Assembly (NCBI GenBank): GCA_027325115.1
Contig: DAHWFG010000412.1
Span: 1 to 27,415 of the forward strand
DNA length: 27,415 nucleotides
Origin: JAKBCQ01 sp021807585
GTDB taxonomy: Bacteria > Planctomycetota > Planctomycetia > Isosphaerales > Isosphaeraceae
Direction: 5' to 3'
Positions 8,601 through 15,042 of this stretch are shown here, piece by piece (within the stretch, counting starts at the first letter, position 1; every line of letters begins with the position of its first letter). The notes under the pieces were generated by a model. That model saw only the letters and a program-made list of their open reading frames with translations, searched no databases and was not told the origin of the DNA. Position numbers and translations under genes: made by a program.

Positions 8601-10512
8601 ATCACAAGCGGGCGGCGCCGATCAAAAGCAAGGCGCTAACGATCAAAAGAATCAGCAAGATTCCACGAAGAACGGCGCGGGAGATCAGCAAGCGGGCGGA
8701 GCCAATCAAAAGCAAGCCGCGGGCGATCAACAAGCGGGCGGAGCCAATCAAAAACCCGGCGCTAACGATCAAAAGAATCAGCAAGCGGGCGGAGCCAATC
8801 AAAAGCAAGGCGCAGGCGATCAGCAAGCGGGCGGAGCCAATCAAAAGCAAGGCGCTAACGATCAAAAGAATCAGCAAGCTGCGATGAAGAACGGCGCGGG
8901 CGATCAGAAAAACCAAGGAAAGTCGGCACAGACCGACGCGGGATCTCCCAAATCCCAGGATCCGAATAAATCCGCCGCAACAAATCCGACGAATAATCAA
9001 AACCAAAACAATCAAAATCCTGATATGAACAATCAGCAATCACAGCAAAACGCGAAGCCGAACGCTCCCAATTCGTCGAATCCTCAGGGTTCGCAGAACC
9101 AACCGAAGAATTCGGGGTCGCAGGCGAATTCCTCGAATTCTCAAAATCAACAGGCTCAAAACCAAAACACACAGAATCAGCAATCTCAGTCTCAGGCGCA
9201 ATCGCAATCGCAATCGAAGCCGAACTCGGGGAATCCGTCGAACCCCTCGGGATCGCAGAACTCTCAATCACAGAAATCGAACCGACAAAGCTCGTCGAAT
9301 TCGTCGAATTCACAATCAACCACACAAAAGAACGCCACGCATTCACCGAATCAGCCTCATTCGAGCTCGAATCCTTCGTCGCCGTCGTCGACTTCGGACG
9401 CTCCCTGCCCGAACTGCAGCGGAGCGGGCTGTGCCGAATGCAAAGGAACGGGAATGAAATCGGGGGGGCAAGGGCAAGGCTCGGGAGGTAAAGCGAATTC
9501 GTCGTCTTCCTCCTCCACCCAATCGCAATCCCCCGACTCGAAACCGGGATCGAATCCCAACGGATCGACGACCCCTTCGTCATCAAGTCAAAATGCGAAC
9601 GCTTCTTCATTAAATCAATCCAAATCGGGGTCTTCGAAACCCGCGTCGCATTCTCAAGACGTGATGAATTCTCAAGCGAGCAAGTCCGGCGAATCGAACG
9701 AGAAAACATCGGGTTCGACACAATCGAACGATCAATCCGCTCAATCTTCGCAGGGGTCGAACAACGATCAAGCCAAGCCTGGATCGAGCGAATCGGGCGG
9801 GGGCAAGCAGGGATCGCAACAGCAATCAGGCGGAAGCAAGCCTGGAGCGGGCGAATCGAGTTCTCCCAACAAATCGGGCGGGGCGCCAAGCTCGAAGGCG
9901 GGGAATTCGAACGGATCGAGTTCGATCCGTTCTGGTCCAGCCGGCAAAACTCCGAATGGTGGAATGGGTAACGGGAACAGCGAGCCGGGCAATCAAAAAC
10001 TGGCTGAGGATACTTCGAAGCCGCTGCCGCACATCGATCACGAGGCGCCCAACAAAGCCGGCGAGACCGTCGCTCCGGATCAGGCCGAGGCGAACCGCGC
10101 GGCACTCGCATTGCGGAAGATCGAGGATCTACTCAAAGAAAACAAAGTGACACCCGATCTTGAAAAAGAGATGGGGATGTCGAAATCACAGATGGAGCAA
10201 TTTGTTACGAAGCTGAAGAACAAGATGCGACCCGCGGTCGAGCCGGGTCGCGAGGTGAATGTGAACCCCGGCCGGAGCGCGATGATCAATCCCGATCGCA
10301 AAGTTCCGGGATTGAAGCCGGGCACGCGAGTCAGCTCGCGGAGTGAACGGGGAGCGGGGTCGGTTGCGCAGGACGACGTTCGGGGGAACGCCGAGGGCGC
10401 CGCGGCGCTTCCTCCCGTTGAAATTCGCTCGGGGTTCGAGCTCTACAAAAGCAGCCTGTCGGCGGGTTCGTCGCCTTCGGCGGCGGGTCGGCCCCCGGGA
10501 GGATCGCGCTAA
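5692..10512 (+). CDS. DUF4175-like membrane-anchored protein with ~900-residue Q/N/S/G disordered region and DnaJ-like zinc motif
   Basis: This encodes 1606 aa. The N-terminus has hydrophobic segments near residues 34-56, 66-86 and 156-175, with a conserved-looking SFYAAKTIELTEPTFKNSLL segment between the second and third. Residues ~195-515 are beta-rich, Ig-like and probably extracytoplasmic (HVTFTTEVRG, YHVEVLPAPMVTG, LEFPGYTSTPPRM). This layout matches DUF4175-type proteins, which in planctomycetes are often long and disordered. From ~530 to ~1460 the chain is almost wholly Q, N, S, G, A, K and P, with a short predicted helix at ~609-625 (LTQEDLNTLKKLEQALN). Residues 1239-1254 carry two adjacent CxxCxGxG motifs (Cys 1239, 1242, 1247, 1250), enough for one zinc site. 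A helical tail at ~1464-1510 (RKIEDLLKENKVTPDLEKEM) resembles the C-terminus of the same family. The MoxR/DUF58 partners often near such genes are absent. Function unknown; a structural or scaffolding envelope role is inference. Confidence 0.85.
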   Translation: MALSAQPYGKVMDYEQYIDHQIGRTRARIRTTDIATASLTLFAAALGVLFIEVLLDHTIGLPIWARRILLFIEVVGCCAFAGFRIVRPLFSKVNSFYAAKTIELTEPTFKNSLLNYLDLRKKRDQLPKHALAAIEAKAVGDLTKVEIDAVVNQRRFIQTAYVLSAIVVIFCLYALLTPKSIWDSTRRALLADVVRPTNTQFFSIKPGDDPERSKVVAGTHVTFTTEVRGTIPDKVRLHYSFDGGQYFAVAELVPGAKYAPWQTTLRNLQQNVDYYLTGGDAESRRYHVEVLPAPMVTGVNLDLEFPGYTSTPPRMNIEGGNIEAIEGTWVTIRARTNQPANSAKLDFGKLAPTELSVASDGYLLNGKFKVQQSGSYTIKFTTTGGQYNPDPVVYDITALKDRVPTVKFTLPKDDATIKIASNGVLPIAFEAGDDFGLRDLRFHLRHDSTEINSPSSDYLENQKAGITRFEGSDRIDFTPYKLKPGAKLEYWLSLHDNKEPFSNEVETARRVIFIGEPLTPKQLKDQIAAQQPPADSKKPDPKLASADQRKPIDRPASADQPKQPGKADPGKAKADAGNPPPADQPRPADQKNALADNTPAGQSGNRNQDLTQEDLNTLKKLEQALNLNKPQPENTAQPQPQNQNDAQPQNPQANQDGANASGTQAQDQANGSQQQRQGGQGAKNAAGAQPQRNSAANGDPNSANSGDQTGGSQNNVSRADNQSTNAGSSKPNAGKNAAGGMSESPQTSRAEDSSSAGSNPGANQKPGGSNGSNGSKGAAGSNQKSTAPRLNPDRQAGAKPKGSELTKQKTQAGGSNDAQQANGAAEKTANGVDKNAATGNENNGEAGTNKNGLAEKTANRQENNSPNGSNKNGAAEKTANGQENQAANASDKNGEAGANQNGSDKNASTDENVGNHKNNAGSKNGAAEKGANDANSPNSTEAGDRRSDSGNPQDKGNPSESILDKLGSGGSQAGGADQKQGANDQKNQQDSTKNGAGDQQAGGANQKQAAGDQQAGGANQKPGANDQKNQQAGGANQKQGAGDQQAGGANQKQGANDQKNQQAAMKNGAGDQKNQGKSAQTDAGSPKSQDPNKSAATNPTNNQNQNNQNPDMNNQQSQQNAKPNAPNSSNPQGSQNQPKNSGSQANSSNSQNQQAQNQNTQNQQSQSQAQSQSQSKPNSGNPSNPSGSQNSQSQKSNRQSSSNSSNSQSTTQKNATHSPNQPHSSSNPSSPSSTSDAPCPNCSGAGCAECKGTGMKSGGQGQGSGGKANSSSSSSTQSQSPDSKPGSNPNGSTTPSSSSQNANASSLNQSKSGSSKPASHSQDVMNSQASKSGESNEKTSGSTQSNDQSAQSSQGSNNDQAKPGSSESGGGKQGSQQQSGGSKPGAGESSSPNKSGGAPSSKAGNSNGSSSIRSGPAGKTPNGGMGNGNSEPGNQKLAEDTSKPLPHIDHEAPNKAGETVAPDQAEANRAALALRKIEDLLKENKVTPDLEKEMGMSKSQMEQFVTKLKNKMRPAVEPGREVNVNPGRSAMINPDRKVPGLKPGTRVSSRSERGAGSVAQDDVRGNAEGAAALPPVEIRSGFELYKSSLSAGSSPSAAGRPPGGSR
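8605..8885 (+). repeat. Imperfect repeats coding for QQAGGANQK-type units
   Basis: Inside the 1606-aa gene, a ~27-base block reading caagcgggcggagccaatc followed by aaaagc recurs about five times (near 8610, 8689, 8731, 8780 and 8826). It alternates with a block encoding GANDQKNQQ. Copies are nearly identical at DNA level, which indicates recent slippage or recombination rather than selection on the protein alone. Confidence 0.75.
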
Positions 10513-10528
10513 ATCGCATCGATTCTTT

Positions 10529-12208
10529 ATGAAAGCAAGAGAAGCACAAGTAATTAATGAAGAATCGTCGATATTTGAACCTTCGATTCTGTCGAATTCG
10601 GTCGGGGCGTTTTCGAGGTATTTGATTCCGTTTGATCCGATCGATCATCCGCATCATTTTTGCGACGTGCTGGTGATCGGCGGGGGGCTTGCCGGGTTGC
10701 GGGTTGCGCTGGGGATTCCCGAGCGTTATCGCGTGTTGGTGGTGACGAAGGAGGAGATACGCGAAAGCAACAGCGCATATGCTCAAGGGGGGATTGCGGG
10801 GGTGATCGACCCCGCGGATCATTTCGAGGAGCACATCGCCGATACACTCGCGGCGGGTAAGGGGCTTTGCGATCCCGCGGTCGTCGCCGACGTGGTGCGC
10901 GAGGCGCCTGTGCGGATCGCCGAATTGATCGCTTGGGGGACGCATTTTGATCAGGTCGACGGCCATGTGGCTTTGACTCGCGAAGGGGGGCATTCGCACC
11001 CGAGGATTCTCCACGCGATGGGAGACGCGACGGGGCGCGAGATCATGCGCGCCGTCGTCGCCAAGGCGCAATCACGCTCAAATATTCGGATATGGCAAAA
11101 CAGTTTCACGATTGATTTATTAACACATGATGGTTCGTGTCGCGGGGCGCTCGTGTGGGATCGTCGTCGCGGGGCGTGTTTGATCTGGGCTCGCGCCGCG
11201 GTTCTGGCCACCGGGGGTGCGGGGCAGCTTTATCGCGAATCGACCAATCCGCCGATCGCCACCGGCGACGGCCACGCGCTTGCGTTTCGCGCCGGCGCCG
11301 AGCTGCGCGATATGGAATTCATGCAGTTTCATCCAACGGTTCTTTATATCGCGGGATCTTCTCGCCATTTATTAACCGAGGCGCTCCGCGGCGAGGGGGC
11401 GTACCTGCGCGATCGCGACGGCTTTCGTTTCATGCCCGAACGTCATCCGTTCGCCGAACTCGCTCCCCGCGACGACGTCTCGCGCGCGATCACCGATCAA
11501 ATGGCAAAAACGCGTCATCCATGCGTCTATTTGGATCTTTCGCACCTCGACGCGGCGCGGGTGCGCGAGCGGTTTCCCGGCATCGATCGGCTTTGTCGCG
11601 GGTTCGATCTCGATATCACCCGCGACCCGATCCCGGTTCGTCCGGGTGCTCATTATATGATCGGCGGGGTGACGATCGATTCGCACGCGCGAACGACGCT
11701 CCCGGGCCTGTGGGCCGCGGGGGAGGCGACGAGTTCGGGGTTGCACGGCGCCAATCGGCTCGCCTCGAACAGTTTGCTCGAAGGGCTCGTCCACGGAGCT
11801 CGCGCCGCGGAGGATATCGCGAACCGCCTTTCGGACGATCGCGAACGCCGTTTCGACGTCCCTCCCGTCCGCCACGCGGCTCGCTCGCAGGCGGGAGAAA
11901 CTCTCGACCTCGCCGATATTCGCGATTCGCTCCGCGCGCTGATGGGACGCGCGGTCGGCATCAGCCGAGATTCCGCGGGCCTCGCCGAGGCCGCTCGACT
12001 CGTCGATTATTGGAGCGGATACGTTCACGGACAGGTCTTTGAAACCCCTTCGGGATGGACGCTTCAAAATATGCTTACTGTCGCTCGGTTAATGATCGAG
12101 GCCGCCGCCATCCGCCGTGAATCGCGCGGCGTACATTGGCGGAGCGATCACCCGCGCGCCGACCCATCATTTCATCGACATATCACGATAATCAAACCAG
12201 ATATCTGA
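10529..12208 (+). CDS. nadB: L-aspartate oxidase
   Basis: This encodes 559 aa. NadB is the FAD enzyme that oxidises L-aspartate to iminoaspartate, the first step of de novo NAD synthesis, which NadA then condenses with dihydroxyacetone phosphate to quinolinate. Visible motifs: FAD-binding DVLVIGGGLAGLRVAL (~46-61), SNSAYAQGGIAG (~80-91), HAMGDATGREI (~162-172), LATGGAGQLY (~226-235), MQFHPTVLY (~265-273), ELAPRDDVSRAI (~310-321), PGAHYMIGGV (~372-381) and the FAD-contacting GLHGANRLASNSLLEGLVHG (~404-423). The active-site His and Arg positions of the family (H375, R410) are present. The helical C-terminal domain is complete. The frame is open upstream to 10343 within the previous gene, but ATG 10529 lies after that gene's stop and gives a normal length. 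The gap is 16 bases, with no clear Shine-Dalgarno, so co-transcription with the 1606-aa gene is likely. nadA and nadC are not in the window. Confidence 0.95.
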   Translation: MKAREAQVINEESSIFEPSILSNSVGAFSRYLIPFDPIDHPHHFCDVLVIGGGLAGLRVALGIPERYRVLVVTKEEIRESNSAYAQGGIAGVIDPADHFEEHIADTLAAGKGLCDPAVVADVVREAPVRIAELIAWGTHFDQVDGHVALTREGGHSHPRILHAMGDATGREIMRAVVAKAQSRSNIRIWQNSFTIDLLTHDGSCRGALVWDRRRGACLIWARAAVLATGGAGQLYRESTNPPIATGDGHALAFRAGAELRDMEFMQFHPTVLYIAGSSRHLLTEALRGEGAYLRDRDGFRFMPERHPFAELAPRDDVSRAITDQMAKTRHPCVYLDLSHLDAARVRERFPGIDRLCRGFDLDITRDPIPVRPGAHYMIGGVTIDSHARTTLPGLWAAGEATSSGLHGANRLASNSLLEGLVHGARAAEDIANRLSDDRERRFDVPPVRHAARSQAGETLDLADIRDSLRALMGRAVGISRDSAGLAEAARLVDYWSGYVHGQVFETPSGWTLQNMLTVARLMIEAAAIRRESRGVHWRSDHPRADPSFHRHITIIKPDI

Positions 12209-12233
12209 TCCGAACCCTCGGACGCGTCGGATC
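12207..12233 (+). terminator. Hairpin at the end of nadB
   Basis: GATCCGA (12207-12213) pairs with TCGGATC (12227-12233) around a 13-base loop, overlapping the nadB stop codon. Only a short T-run follows, so termination is uncertain. Confidence 0.3.
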
Positions 12234-12611
12234 TCGCCTTTGGTCGACGCGATTCGTCGCGGCTCGATCGCCTTCAGGCGGGGAATCGATCCGCCGACGA
12301 CGGGCGTTCGATCGCGCTCAGATACCCGATCCTCCGCGGTTCAACCCCGTAAACTCATTTCCAACCGAAACCGATCGAGGATTACTCTTTTCTGGACCGA
12401 CCCCGATTCGCGTGATAAGCTCAATTGTCGCCCAAATGCTTCGCGGGCCGGCAATCTCCGTAATTTGATCAGCCTGGGTAAGCTTAACGATTTTAGAGTT
12501 CGCCTTGCGACGAGCGACGCAAAGATCCTGATCGCGCCCGCGTAACCGTTAAAATCGTTATATTCTCTGGAAAATTCCCAAAATGCCCAGAGATCCCCGG
12601 AAATGATCGGT

Positions 12612-12617
12612 TATACT
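12612..12617 (+). promoter_or_regulatory. Candidate -10 box for the exported repeat protein
   Basis: TATACT matches five of six positions of TATAAT and lies 93 bases upstream of the start at 12705. No good -35 is seen at the expected distance. Confidence 0.25.
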
Positions 12618-12690
12618 AGAGTGAGCCACAGGTAGAGCCGGCGAGTGTCCGGTAGTGACCGACGAATGTGGTAATTGATCGATCCAATTC

Positions 12691-12696
12691 GAGGAG
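12691..12696 (+). promoter_or_regulatory. Ribosome binding site deciding the 12705 start
   Basis: GAGGAG sits 8 bases before ATG 12705. It rules out the in-frame ATG at 12675, which would also place charged residues ahead of the signal peptide. Confidence 0.75.
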
Positions 12697-12704
12697 AATT
12701 CTTC

Positions 12705-13109
12705 ATGACCAGCCGCGTATTGGGTTGGGTTGTCGCCACGAGCTTGGTCAGCGGCTTGACGACGCTGGCCCAGGCCCAGACTCCCCAAACCCCCGCCAAG
12801 ACGATGCCGACGGCGCAATCACCCGCCAAGACACTGCCGGCCCCCGGCAAGGCCGCTCCGACTCCGCAAGCGCCCGCCAAGACTTTGCCCGCTCCCGGCA
12901 AGGCGATGCCGACCGCGCAAGCGCCGGGCAAAGCGATGCCGACCGCGCAAGCTCCCACCAAGGTGACTCCCGCCGCGCAAGCGCCCGCCAAGACGCTGCC
13001 GACGGCCCAGGCGCCCGCCAAGGTAACCCCCGCCGCGCAAGCGCCCGCAAAGACGCTGCCGACGGCTCAGGTTCCCGCCAAATCGACTCCGCAAGCTCCT
13101 TCCAAGTAA
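12705..13109 (+). CDS. Small exported lysine-rich decapeptide-repeat protein
   Basis: This encodes 134 aa. Residues 1-24 are a signal peptide (a basic start, a hydrophobic core GWVVATSLVSGLTTL, and AQA before the likely cut ahead of Q25). The mature ~110 residues consist almost entirely of repeats ending in lysine, such as TMPTAQSPAK, AMPTAQAPGK, VTPAAQAPAK and TLPTAQAPAK, with two shortened TLPAPGK units. I count 12 lysines and no Asp, Glu or Arg, so the mature protein is strongly basic, Pro/Ala-rich and probably extended. No catalytic domain is visible. Possible roles, all inference: binding to anionic envelope polymers, or a linker or matrix protein. The gene has its own ribosome binding site and a strong hairpin behind it, so it looks monocistronic. 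Lys/Ala/Pro repeats also occur in histone H1-like tails, but the signal peptide argues against a DNA-binding role in the cytoplasm. Confidence 0.8.
   Translation: MTSRVLGWVVATSLVSGLTTLAQAQTPQTPAKTMPTAQSPAKTLPAPGKAAPTPQAPAKTLPAPGKAMPTAQAPGKAMPTAQAPTKVTPAAQAPAKTLPTAQAPAKVTPAAQAPAKTLPTAQVPAKSTPQAPSK
12961..13080 (+). repeat. 60-bp tandem duplication inside the repeat protein gene
   Basis: Bases 12961-13020 and 13021-13080 align end to end with six mismatches and no gap, coding for two copies of a 20-residue unit (two decapeptides). The high identity, including third codon positions, points to recent duplication. Confidence 0.9.
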
Positions 13110-13133
13110 TTGGAAATGCTCGGATGATTACGT

Positions 13134-13190
13134 TTCAAGGCCGATCGGATTCCCTCGCAACGAGCGGATTCGACGGCCTTGAACGTTTTC
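13134..13190 (+). terminator. Terminator-like hairpin after the repeat protein gene
   Basis: TTCAAGGCCG (13134-13143) pairs perfectly over 10 bp with CGGCCTTGAA (13174-13183). A small inner hairpin CTCG-caa-CGAG (13154-13164) lies inside, and CGTTTTCG follows. It sits 24 bases beyond the stop at 13109. Confidence 0.5.
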
Positions 13191-13201
13191 GTTCGGCTCA
13201 G

Positions 13202-13283
13202 CTCAACGACGATTCACCGCCTCGCCGCTCATCTCAACGACGATTCACCGCCGTTCCGCTCGGCTCAACGACGATTCACCGCC
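13202..13283. repeat. 31-bp tandem repeat, three copies with 20-bp identical core
   Basis: The core CTCAACGACGATTCACCGCC starts at 13202, 13233 and 13264, always 31 bases apart. The 11 bases between cores vary. It lies between the 3' ends of the exported repeat protein and xylulokinase. Confidence 0.9.
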
Positions 13284-13291
13284 GCGCCGCT

Positions 13292-13399
13292 CTCACCACG
13301 CGGATCGGCGAAGCCGCACGCGATCAACCGCGAATGCGTTCGATCGCACGTACGAGCTTGGCTCACCACGCGGATCGGCGAAGCCGCACGCGATCAACC
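13292..13399. repeat. 38-bp direct repeat, two copies 70 bp apart
   Basis: The copies at 13292-13329 and 13362-13399 are identical as read. They begin CTCACCACGCGG and end GCGATCAACC. Each holds a small CGGC-GAA-GCCG hairpin. They follow directly on the 31-bp repeats. Confidence 0.9.
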
Positions 13400-13425
13400 C
13401 CGACGCCCCGGTCGAAATGTTCGCC

Positions 13426-14952
13426 TTACAATTGATCAATTGCTTGAAAGCTTGATTTCAATGATTGATACAATTGCCGATAAATCATGTACGATTTATC
13501 GTAAAACGGCTTTAATTCGGCGTTTGTCGGCGTTCGTTCGACCGTGGAGATCGTTGCGTCGCACGCCTCGGGGACGGTCGAGAACGCTCCGACGCCGACC
13601 TGCGCCAATAACGCGACGCCGAACGCGGGCCCCTCGCTCGAATTCACCGTCGCCACGTCTTGCCCGTAAATATCGGCCTGGATCCGCTTCCACAACGCGT
13701 TCCGCGCCCCGCCACCCGAAAGCCTGATCTCATGTATTGAAACGCCCATCTCGCGTATCAGTTCCAAACTGTCGCGCATCGCGTACGCGGCGCCCTCGAG
13801 AATCGATCGAATCAGGTGAGTTCGTCCGTGCCGTACCGTCAAGCCGATCCAGCCCCCCTTCGCATGAGGATCGAAATGAGGCGTTCGTTCTCCCGTGAGG
13901 TACGGCAAAAAGAACAACCCCTCGGATCCCGGCTCGGCTTGTTCCGCAAGTTCGGTGAGGAGGAAATACGGATCGACGTTTCGTTGGCGAGCTTCCTCAA
14001 CCTCATGCTCACCAAACCTGTTGCGATACCATTGCAACGATCCCCCCGCGGCGAGAACAACCCCCATCACGTGCCACGCTCCTGGAACCGCGTGACAGCC
14101 GCGCTGGAGCCTGCCGAGCGGGTCGAAACCGGGCTCTTCGGCGTGCGCGAAGACGACGCCGGAAGTCCCCATCGTCGCCGAGACGACCCCGGCGCGAACG
14201 ATCCCGTTGCCGACGGCGCCCGCGGGCTGATCGCCCCCTCCGCCGACGACCGGGGTTCCGCGCAACAGCCCCGTCGCCGCGCCGCCGATTTCGCTCACCT
14301 GAGCCGAAACCTCGGGGCTCTCGTAACACGCGGGGAGGAGCGAAGCGTCGAGATCGAGCTTTTGCAACAGTTCACCGCTCCACCTTCGCCGCGCCACGTC
14401 GAGCAAAAGCGTTCCCGACGCGTCGCTCACCTCGGTGGCGTACGTCCCCGTTAAACGATAACGAATATAATCTTTCGGCAAAAGCACTTGTTTTAAACGT
14501 TCAAAAGATGCCGGCTCATGATTACGCAGCCATAGGATCTTGGGAGCGGTGAAACCCGTGAGCGCGGGGTTCGCCGTCATGCGGACGAGTTCCTCGCGGC
14601 CTCCGGCGAGCCGCTCGATCTCTTCGCACTCGGCCGCGGTGCGCTGGTCGTTCCAAAGGAGCGCCGGACGGATCACCTTGCCCGACGCGTCCAAAAAGAC
14701 CGATCCGTGCATCTGTCCGCTAAGGCCGATTCCCTTCACGTCGGCGGGCTTGAACGTTCCCGCCTTAAGAACCGCACGCACGGTGTCGATCGTCGCGTTC
14801 CACCAGAGCTCGGGATCCTGCTCGGACCAGCCGGGAAGTGGGTGCGCGCACGGATATTCGACCGATGCGCTCGCGACGACGCCTCCCCGTTCGTCGATCG
14901 CCAACGTCTTCGTCCCCGACGTCCCGATATCGATCCCCAACGTCACGCCCAT
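13426..14952 (-). CDS. xylB: Xylulokinase
   Basis: This encodes 508 aa, the usual length for the FGGY kinase family. It phosphorylates D-xylulose with ATP to xylulose 5-phosphate, feeding the pentose phosphate pathway in the cytoplasm. Visible motifs: N-terminal phosphate loop GIDIGTSGTKTLAID (6-20, with D8), the substrate-region GLSGQMHGSVFLD (76-88) and ALLWNDQRT (97-105), the catalytic-base motif GGGGDQPAGAVGNG (237-250, Asp 241), ATMGTSGVVF, LPYLTGERTPHFDP, and the C-terminal ATP-site RSILEGAAYAMRDSLE and IRLSGGGARNALWKRIQADI. The GQMHG segment and GGGGDQ fit xylulokinase better than glycerol or gluconate kinase, though a related ketose is possible. ATG 14952 has AAGGA (14960-14964) 7 bases upstream. 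It lies 77 bases downstream of the UlaG-like gene with a terminator-like hairpin between, so it may be transcribed separately. No xylose isomerase (xylA) is in the window. Confidence 0.93.
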   Translation of the reverse strand: MGVTLGIDIGTSGTKTLAIDERGGVVASASVEYPCAHPLPGWSEQDPELWWNATIDTVRAVLKAGTFKPADVKGIGLSGQMHGSVFLDASGKVIRPALLWNDQRTAAECEEIERLAGGREELVRMTANPALTGFTAPKILWLRNHEPASFERLKQVLLPKDYIRYRLTGTYATEVSDASGTLLLDVARRRWSGELLQKLDLDASLLPACYESPEVSAQVSEIGGAATGLLRGTPVVGGGGDQPAGAVGNGIVRAGVVSATMGTSGVVFAHAEEPGFDPLGRLQRGCHAVPGAWHVMGVVLAAGGSLQWYRNRFGEHEVEEARQRNVDPYFLLTELAEQAEPGSEGLFFLPYLTGERTPHFDPHAKGGWIGLTVRHGRTHLIRSILEGAAYAMRDSLELIREMGVSIHEIRLSGGGARNALWKRIQADIYGQDVATVNSSEGPAFGVALLAQVGVGAFSTVPEACDATISTVERTPTNAELKPFYDKSYMIYRQLYQSLKSSFQAIDQL

Positions 14953-14989
14953 CGCTCTGTCCTTGTATGCTTATTGCTAAAGATCTGTG

Positions 14990-15042
14990 ATAATAAAAAC
15001 GCGGAACGCCGGCTTCGCGCCGGGCTCGTTCATTCGATCCGC
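14990..15042 (-). terminator. Intrinsic-terminator-like structure between the UlaG-like gene and xylB
   Basis: Read on the minus strand, CGCGGA (15042-15037) pairs with TCCGCG (15005-15000), enclosing an inner CCGGC/GCCGG hairpin (15009-15023). It is followed at once by TTTTTATTAT. The outer left arm overlaps the last codons of the UlaG-like gene. Confidence 0.5.

Larger units (their letters stand above)
12209..12704. other. Spacer between nadB and the exported repeat protein
   Basis: About 500 bases with no convincing gene; open plus-strand frames through 12136-12545 lack family features and ribosome binding sites. It carries the nadB-end hairpin, a CTCTGG/CCAGAG inverted repeat (12565-12570 and 12587-12592) and a -10-like TATACT at 12612-12617. 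Confidence 0.5.

Noticed and set aside
8602..9039. Hydrophobic Leu/Ile-rich minus-strand open frame (LLLIGSARLLI repeats)
   Set aside because: It mirrors the repeats of the plus-strand disordered tract; the apparent membrane segments are the complement of Gln/Asn/Lys codons.
10343..10528. Extended nadB starting inside the 1606-aa gene
   Set aside because: The extra 62 residues are Arg-rich and unlike any NadB; ATG 10529 gives the normal size.
12136..12545. Overlapping plus-strand open frames after nadB
   Set aside because: They begin inside or just after nadB, are basic and featureless, and carry no ribosome binding site.
13202..13399. Regularly spaced repeats as a CRISPR array
   Set aside because: Only three 20-bp cores with 11-bp intervals, then a different repeat pair; unit sizes are far from CRISPR repeats and spacers and no cas gene is near.
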